Assembly: GCA_024336345.1 (NCBI GenBank)
Contig: JANFOG010000003.1
Location: forward strand, 2,672,501 to 2,736,500
Length of the DNA: 64,000 nucleotides
Direction of reading: 5' to 3'
Source of the DNA: Mariannaea sp. PMI_226
Taxonomy: Eukaryota > Ascomycota > Sordariomycetes > Hypocreales > Nectriaceae
In this document: positions 57,528 to 64,000 of the stretch, piece after piece
Position numbering within the stretch: the stretch's first letter is position 1
Layout of the letters: every line of letters starts with the position of its first letter
Notes under the pieces: model-generated
Told to the model about the DNA's origin: nothing
The model's database searches: none
What the model saw: the letters and a program-made list of their open reading frames with translations, nothing else
Position numbers and translations under genes: made by a program

Positions 57528-59290
57528 GGATGACATCCAACAAGCCAGTTGGATCAATGACGTGGATGAGTACCATTATAAATGGAGCTTCTGACAAGCA
57601 ATGTGAGCGAATATGTTCAGGCTCACAGCTAGTGGGTATTTTGTTGTTGGCCTGAGTCTTCCTGCTTTTGGATGAAGTTCCTGGCCAGGGATGTATATAC
57701 ATACAATATGATAGTGCGGCGAATCGACATAATGTTTTTTTCCCCCCTTTACATGACATAACATTACGCAAACCCATCCGATATAAGCAATTGAACGCCT
57801 CAATGGGAATCACATGTCCAGCAAGTAACATTTCTTTTGGAGACAACCTATCTATATGACGTTAATGATTTGGGAGCCTATCAAGCAGTCGAATTCCGAG
57901 ATGAAGGTATCAACAGCTCTATAATTAGTTCGGCTCCACTAAAATAAACTCTCCGTCAGGTTCGTGTTCAGCAAATCCTGCTTTGCAGATCAATTATTAA
58001 TAGAAATGTAAATCAAAAGTTTGAATATGAATCAATAGGTGCGTTTATGTATAATAGAATTCCTCTGCTTCGAAGAGAAAAAATTTTTTATTCCAAAAAG
58101 TACGTAGCAGTCCTTTGGTTTGTATGAAGTAAAGCGTTCAGAGGCAAGGCTCCCTGGTGGAATGGCGGATAAATTCAGTTCCGCAAACGAACCACACCTC
58201 TCCTCCCGTCACGCCTTTAAAACTTATGACTTGATTGAGGGTCCCATGGTCAGCATCCTGACAAGACAGCGTGACGGGTGAACCCCAAACTTTCAAAGAC
58301 AAGCCAAATTAGTTCAGGGACGAAACCGAAAGGAAGAAAGGAAAAAAAAGAGAAAAAAAACTGCATGTACCAAGTTACCCTGATCCGCGCGTGGTGAGAG
58401 GAATATCAGAAGGAAGCAAAAGAGCAAAAAGATGTGCGTTTGTATGCGCCTCTAGCCGTCATGACCTGGTCGGGGGCCGGGCGTGGGGGGCATGAATCTC
58501 GATGACTTGCGTGAAATAGAGTACGGCATCGCTGTAAAATGAAAGGAACAGACGACTGATGAGAGGGATGGTTTGCTACGTACAATCCATGCTTGGTGTC
58601 TGTCCTGTTTCTCGTGCCCTGGAGAGTTGGGTGTTTTTGGTGACAGAAGGGGGGGATAGGGGGGGAGGGTGCAGTCACGGAACCGGATCAGGGGGTGTGA
58701 ACGCAGCGCGGTGCCGGGCGGCGTACAGGACCTCCAAAAAGAAGAATGCGAGCACGCGGGCCGGGTGGGCCAACACAAGCCATCATCCCACCATGTCCTG
58801 TGCCGCCGCCGGACGGGATGCTGTGGCATGCTGTGGTATGCTTCATCGTGGAAAGGCATGGAAATGAACATGAACATCATGTGGTGGCTCGCCTGATGTG
58901 GTTTCAATTCTGCATTCCTCATCTAAAAGTAATTCGATGCTTTTCTTTCTCTTTCTCTCTCTGTCTCACTTTCACACTTTCTCACTCTGTCCATGACCGG
59001 GAACGGGAGCGGAAAATGGGGGCATCAGGAATGACAAAAATAATGGGGGAGAGAGAGGGGGGTTGTTGTTCTGACGTAGCTTGTGTATCACGTGAGGCGG
59101 GATTCCGTGCCTGCCCATAGCATTCAGCCACAGCTTGCGCCACAGAACCTGGCGTTGAGCTACGTACGTAGTTTCATGGGGCCTGGCAGGCACCAAGTGG
59201 TGATCGTCCCTCGTAGCGCCTGTCTCCTCTACGAAGTACATCCGTAAAACGGTACGCAAATGGTGATTTCCCCATGTATCCTGAGGAGAG
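57528..59290. other. Intergenic region between creC and CDC27
   Basis: The first 600 bp (57530-58130) is A/T-rich. The rest is mixed, with a G-rich run at 58648-58668. ORFs of up to 156 codons on either strand lack coding character. No RNA gene is recognised. Confidence 0.5.
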
Positions 59291-61715
59291 ATGGAGGCAC
59301 CAATCCAACTTGTGCACTATTATCTCGACAAAGATTTGAATGAAAACGCCCTCTTCATCACAGAACGCCTTTGGGCCTCGAATCCAGAAGAAATTACCTG
59401 GTCTCACCTGAGAGCGCTCTCGTGTTTGAGGCTCGGGAGACATGCGCTGGCAGCCGACTTCAGTCGCCAAGCGGGGAGCAATGGTCAGCATCTCGGATGC
59501 GCCTATGTTTTCGCACAAGCATGCCTACATCTAAAGAGATACCCGGAAGGGATTAAGGCATTGAAACAAGCCCGGGCCTTTTTGGATGCTGGCCAAAAAC
59601 AAGGTACAAGGTCCATCTGTCCCTGGCAGTGAATGAATCACTTCGTTGACAACAACATCCTAGCCGATCAACAAACAGAACCAGGTAAACCAACACCACA
59701 ACCGGGCCCAGAGCGATTTTGCCCAGACTCCTCTGCCATCAACAACCTTCTTGGAAAACTAAGCAATGCAAACGGAGATCATGATTTTGCGGCTGTATGC
59801 TTCACGTCGGCTCTGAAAGAGAATCCATTCATGTGGGATGCTTTTCTTACGTTATGTGATAATGGTAAATTAGTCCACATGTTGATATGATACACTTTTG
59901 TTTACTTCAACTCACACAAAGGCACCAGGGGTCAAGCTTTCTGTTCTCAACATTTTCAAGCTTCGAGAAGAGAACCCGAACAAGGGCAAGATTGTCAGGC
60001 CGGCTCGAGCTGATCACATTAGTCCAGGGCTTGTTAATCCTACGGGGCGGCGGTCGAATCGGCCACGAAAGCCGCTTGTGTCAACCCCTCCACGCACCTC
60101 TCAGCAGCAACCCACCACTGACCGCAGTATTATACATGACAGTAGTGCTTCCAAAAATACTTCAAATGAGGATTCAAAATCATTCCAGACCCAGAATGCG
60201 GGAATGTCTAAGAAGCGCCACCGCCCCGGACTTGGCAATGCTTCAACAACAAAAGTATCTGAAGCTCCCGCTTTGCGGAGCACCAGCGGCAGCGGCAACG
60301 GCAGAGGCGTTTCTGCTTCGTCCACTGGCTTGACTAGTATGAACGCACAGCCGCGAAGAAGCGCACGATTAATGAAGAAGACACCAGCCGATCAATCTTC
60401 GTCTATATTTAGCATGTCAAAAGAAAATGTCAAACCTGTGGCAAAGCTAAAGAATTCTGATCGCCGGAAAGAGATGGCAGATCCTCCATCCATACCAAAG
60501 GATCAAATTGAAGGTTCTCTCTCCTTGACGGCTCAACCATTCGTCAGCCAGCTAGGAGCTGCTTCTCCGGTATCGCCAGAATCTGAAAAGCTTGTGTCCC
60601 TGATTGGCCTGTTGCAGAAGATTGGAAGCGGATATTATCATCTCAGTCGCTTTGAGCTCAGGCAATGCTTAGAAGACTTTTTGTCTCTTCCGGTGGAGCA
60701 ACAGTCCACACCTTGGGTTCTATCCAAGACTGCTCGAGCGCATTATGAGCTCATGGCTTACAAGGAATCTAAGGCAATATTCCAAGCAGTGCGCAAGCTC
60801 GCGCCAGCCTGGCTTGAAGACCTTGAGGTATTCTCCACTGTGCTATGGTATCTCAAGCATGATGTTGAGCTGGCATCCCTAGCCCATGAGCTTTCCGAAA
60901 GCCACTATTTATCACCACAGTCTTGGTGCACAGTTGGAAATTCCTTCTCCCTCAATAAATCCCATCGAGATGCCATTGAAGCGTTGAGTCGTGCATGCCA
61001 ACTGAACCCGCCTTGTGCCCATTCATTTTCTCTTCTGGGCTACGAGCATGTGGAAGTAGAAGACTACATCGAAGCCGCCAAGGCGTTCCGGCGGGCTTTG
61101 CAAGTTAATACCCGACATTACCCAGCCTGGGTTGGACTGGGACGCGTGCAAGAGAAGCTCGGAGAAAATGAAAAGGCCCTGCAGTATTACAAGCAAGCAG
61201 AGACAATTAATCCATCCAATTCAGTGCTGATGACGTATATGGCAAGGGTGGGTGGCCAGTTGAGGAACCGTGAATTGAAGATTGACAGGCTAATAATGCA
61301 ACCTAGGTCCTTGGGCGTACTGGCCAACATGGGTTGGCTTTGGGGTATTTACGTCGTGGTCTAAAGCTTGACCCGCCAGAGAGTATCCTTTGCTTGATCA
61401 AGATGCAGATGGCCAGCATCTATCTCCGTCTCAATCAACCATGGGAGGCATTAAAACACTTGCGCTGGGTTGAGAAATTCGTACCGGATGAATCGAGAAT
61501 TCACTTGATGCTTGGCCGAGCCTATTCCATGTTGGGGCCAGAAAAGAAGGGTGTTGCACTGAAGTGTTATACCACTGCTCTTAGTTTAGCTCCATTTGTA
61601 AGTCATTCGAGGTGGTATTTTTTTTCGTGGGGTAGAGTACCGCGATGCTGACTATTTGGGGTAATAGAGCGAAGATATCAAGTTGGCAATCTTGGATCTC
61701 GAAGATGATTCGTAG
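59291..61715 (+). CDS. CDC27: Divergent anaphase-promoting complex subunit 3 (Cdc27/BimA/Nuc2)
   Basis: Five exons: 59291-59603, 59664-59864, 59929-61247, 61307-61597, 61668-61715; 723 residues, introns 59-70 bp. N-terminal TPRs (LVHYYLDKDLNENALFITERL, HLGCAYVFAQACL) lead to NPFMWDAFLTLCDNG, a diagnostic Cdc27 motif followed by a variable linker (about 190-380). The C-terminal TPR superhelix is recognisable: GSGYYHLSRFELRQCL, TPWVLSKTARAHYEL, LEDLEVFSTVLWYLKHDVELA, SWCTVGNSFSLNKSH, HYPAWVGLGRVQEKLGEN, INPSNSVL. Cdc27 binds Cdc20/Cdh1 IR tails in APC/C, the mitotic ubiquitin ligase. Later repeats depart strongly from the usual consensus (MTYMARVLGRTG instead of the usual Cys-rich ICCIG-like block). 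It is either a fast-evolving sole copy or a second, diverged paralogue. No frameshift or internal stop is seen. Confidence 0.85.
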
Positions 61716-64000
61716 TGATGGAGCGCAAGGCGTTGGGGTTGGACAGGCGAGTTCAGAGAGATATGGTGGGGAACTGGGGTTGATGTATACAAAGAGGATC
61801 ACCAAGGGGGCATTATTGATGCTAGTTAGATGTTTGACGTGCTGGTCACAGAATCGGGAAGCTCATGAATAGAAGTACCTAGTTATGCCCCCTCCCCCCT
61901 CTCAGTCGATTTACTCCAAACATTGACTCTACCCCAATGGGTGATGTACAATGACGATGTCTAGTCCCCCACGGACGGTGGCTACCGATGAATATCAGGC
62001 GAAGCGGGATAGATGCATCATGTGGTTTTGTCGCTCGCCTGATGTAAGTCCCGACTTGGACGTACGGCCCGGTGTGGGGACAAGGGGGGCGGGAGCTGGC
62101 AGGACACCGCCGGGAAAAACTCGTCAGAAGTTCGGGGGGAAGAATGTCAAGTTCAGACGGCAAGGGCAATCAAGCCAGTCAGGCAAAACGTCAGCCGGTC
62201 CATGCGAGACGAAGTTACTGACCTATTGCTCTCAAGAAGGTCTTAGAATACACGGCACAGCTTCCTATAGCTGGGCAATTGGCCGGACGATCATGCATTC
62301 ATTCCCTGGGTATGTGCCAAATGCTCAATGGACAGCCAAAGAGTTCAATTTGACTCGTGGCAGTGCTTCCCAGAGCATTTGCCATTTCTCTGCAAATTCT
62401 TGCCAGAGCCCACCAGTTAGTTAGGTGCCGACACTTTATTGATAGGTGACTCAATACAAGTTGTGGTCCTGGTAATATAGGGGTGCTATCCACACTGGAA
62501 TCTGAACTCCGATATACGATGTTTAGAGTGAACCTCGCCTTGTTCGCCAAGCTTTTTTTTTTTAACCGTTGCATTGGTCGAATTTGAGCCGCAGCCGCCA
62601 AAGTCCACCAAGGAGTAAGGCGAGGGTGGATCAGGGGACCTGAGGTAACCACAGAGAGCTCTGGCAGGGCTGATATCAGTGATTCCTATCAAGCTTCACT
62701 CCACCAACGAAACAGGGCCCAATGGGCCAAAGCGTTGCGCCATAATATGAGGCGGTTGGTTATCTGGGTACTTCGGAGCGGGGCGAGGCATATAAAAATT
62801 TCATTATCCGAAGGGGATATTCGGAGTTGTGATAATTATGGAGAGCTCCGGTGAGCTATGGTCCGATGCGTCCCTTCGTGTTGTTTCGTTGTAGACATGC
62901 CGAGATGTTGCCGTTCCCGAGAGAAATCCAGCAGTGCACGCAAGGTGTCTGTGCGACAAACATTTCTGTACCATATGCTGGGATGATACTTGCAGGCACC
63001 TGCGGCTCAATCAATTGGCCCCCTGAACGCTGTTTTGGCGACGCCACCGGCGATGTATAGGTCATGCAGCCGGTCTTCGGGTGATGCCACGGGAATAACG
63101 CGCATTGAGACACCTTGCATGCGGCCTCACCGTCTCATATGCATGATGCAAGCTGGAAGTTATTTGGCCAACGTGCACCTTCCATCGCCCAGTCAGTATC
63201 AGAAAGCGAGCCTAATTTCCTGCTAGAAGCCAGCCGCGGGTATCATCAGTTCGAGAACCTGCCCAACACGTAAATGTACACCGGCTCAGGGTGTTGAGAA
63301 TGATTTCAGAAGCTGATCATGTTGTTTGGGTGCATATCTAGCAGAGGTGATATGTGAGTTCTGCGTAATAGACGCCCATTCAGTGTAAGAAATCAGACAG
63401 GTTAATACTCTTTCAAAATCGTGGCTAATATTTTCTGAGAACCGAATCCCTCGAATAGGTGGCATTCAATAAAGAAGCTTTACAAAGAAAACTGATAAGC
63501 GAAGTTGAATGAGCTGTTGTCCCCTGCGTGATACGGTTCCTAGTCTTTGCTTGAAATCGAACAAGACGAGGCCCGTGTGTTTCGTTACTGCGGCCTGGGT
63601 CAACCCCCCTCCCAAGAACCGGCTTGCGCCACCAATCCTTCGCACAGAACAACCACCCTTTCAACCTCTTTTGATTTGCTCGGCTATACTTGATGCAGAT
63701 GTTGAAAAAAAAAAGGAAAAAGACCACGTTCTTTGCTCCTGGGCTTTACGTCTTTTTGGACAACACGACATTGCTTCATGTGACGGAAAATGAAATTGTC
63801 ATGATAACATACTATGCCAGGAATTTCCAAGCCCATTCTAACCCGCAGCATGTTGGTACCGAGTTGAATTAGGTCCAGGAAATATTAGTTTACTCGTAGA
63901 ATATAGCCGTAGATTCAGAGGTCCAGTTTCGGCTCAGCTGAGCCTAAGGTATGAACAGCCAGCTGACTACGATGACTTGACCATCCTTCCAGAGGCTGTA
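61716..64000. other. 2.3-kb region with no recognisable gene
   Basis: Both strands carry several ORFs of 60-157 codons, none with a domain or a consistent splice model. Overall composition is mixed, with A-rich stretches near 63706-63720 and T runs near 62551-62563. A gene may start beyond the window end; nothing can be asserted here. Confidence 0.45.

Noticed and set aside
59865..59922. Acceptor CAAAG at 59920-59921 for the second CDC27 intron
   Set aside because: It puts the next exon out of phase. The acceptor at 59927-59928 restores NPFMWDAFLTLCDNGVK, as in the family.
61951..62424. 157-codon ORF near the window end
   Set aside because: Composition is irregular, no domain is recognisable, and the overlapping minus-strand ORFs are just as long relative to chance.
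1..64000. Biosynthetic gene cluster, transposon or CRISPR/phage elements
   Set aside because: No synthase, transposase, integrase, terminal repeats or spacer arrays are visible; the lone PhyH-family enzyme and nitronate monooxygenase are 11 kb apart without cluster partners.

Overview
The window reads as nuclear DNA of a filamentous ascomycete, most likely a Sordariomycete and plausibly Hypocreales. The evidence is short spliceosomal introns (mostly 45-150 bp) with GTAAGT-like donors and CTAAC-type branch sites, pyrimidine-rich leaders, a copper-fist regulator, a CreC-type WD40 protein and a C2H2 plus fungal_trans regulator. There are no operons, Shine-Dalgarno sites or bacterial genes. The lineage is inferred from protein character, not from a search. 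Exon models were made by joining frames at GT(GC)/AG sites; all but one of the multi-exon products could be matched to remembered family members across the joins.

Layout. 1-7.1 kb, all on +: a copper-fist transcription factor, an arginine/serine-rich nuclear coiled-coil protein, the protein methyltransferase EFM7 and a PhyH-family dioxygenase. 7.1-13.6 kb: a 6.5-kb stretch without a credible gene, ending in the pyrimidine-rich leader of a 922-residue C2H2/fungal_trans regulator (13.6-16.8 kb). 18.6-31.3 kb: nitronate monooxygenase (+), F-box protein (-), Mediator subunit 13 (-), nucleolar Enp2/NOL10 (+) and a small single-pass membrane protein (-). 33.4-45.9 kb: a 1211-residue coiled-coil protein (+), mitochondrial ribosomal protein bL33m (-), alanine aminotransferase with a 2.46-kb first intron (+) and the proteasome lid subunit Rpn7 (-). 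46.8-64 kb: an unrecognised 200-residue basic protein (-), mRNA cap methyltransferase Abd1 (+), the Miro GTPase Gem1 (-), CreC (+) and a divergent Cdc27/APC3 (+), followed by 2.3 kb with no recognisable gene.

The genes are mostly single-copy core functions: transcription (Med13, Abd1), ribosome biogenesis (Enp2), protein turnover (Rpn7, F-box, APC3), mitochondria (bL33m, Gem1, the long Alt form), carbon repression (CreC) and copper control. They do not form one pathway, and no biosynthetic cluster, transposon, CRISPR array or tRNA was found. The most interesting signals are the likely dual-start alanine aminotransferase locus, the coiled-coil protein with transverse-filament-like architecture, the divergent APC3, a recurring TAGGTA/TACCTA motif in intergenic DNA, coding first exons as short as 5 and 10 nt, and a GC-AG intron in the Rpn7 gene.
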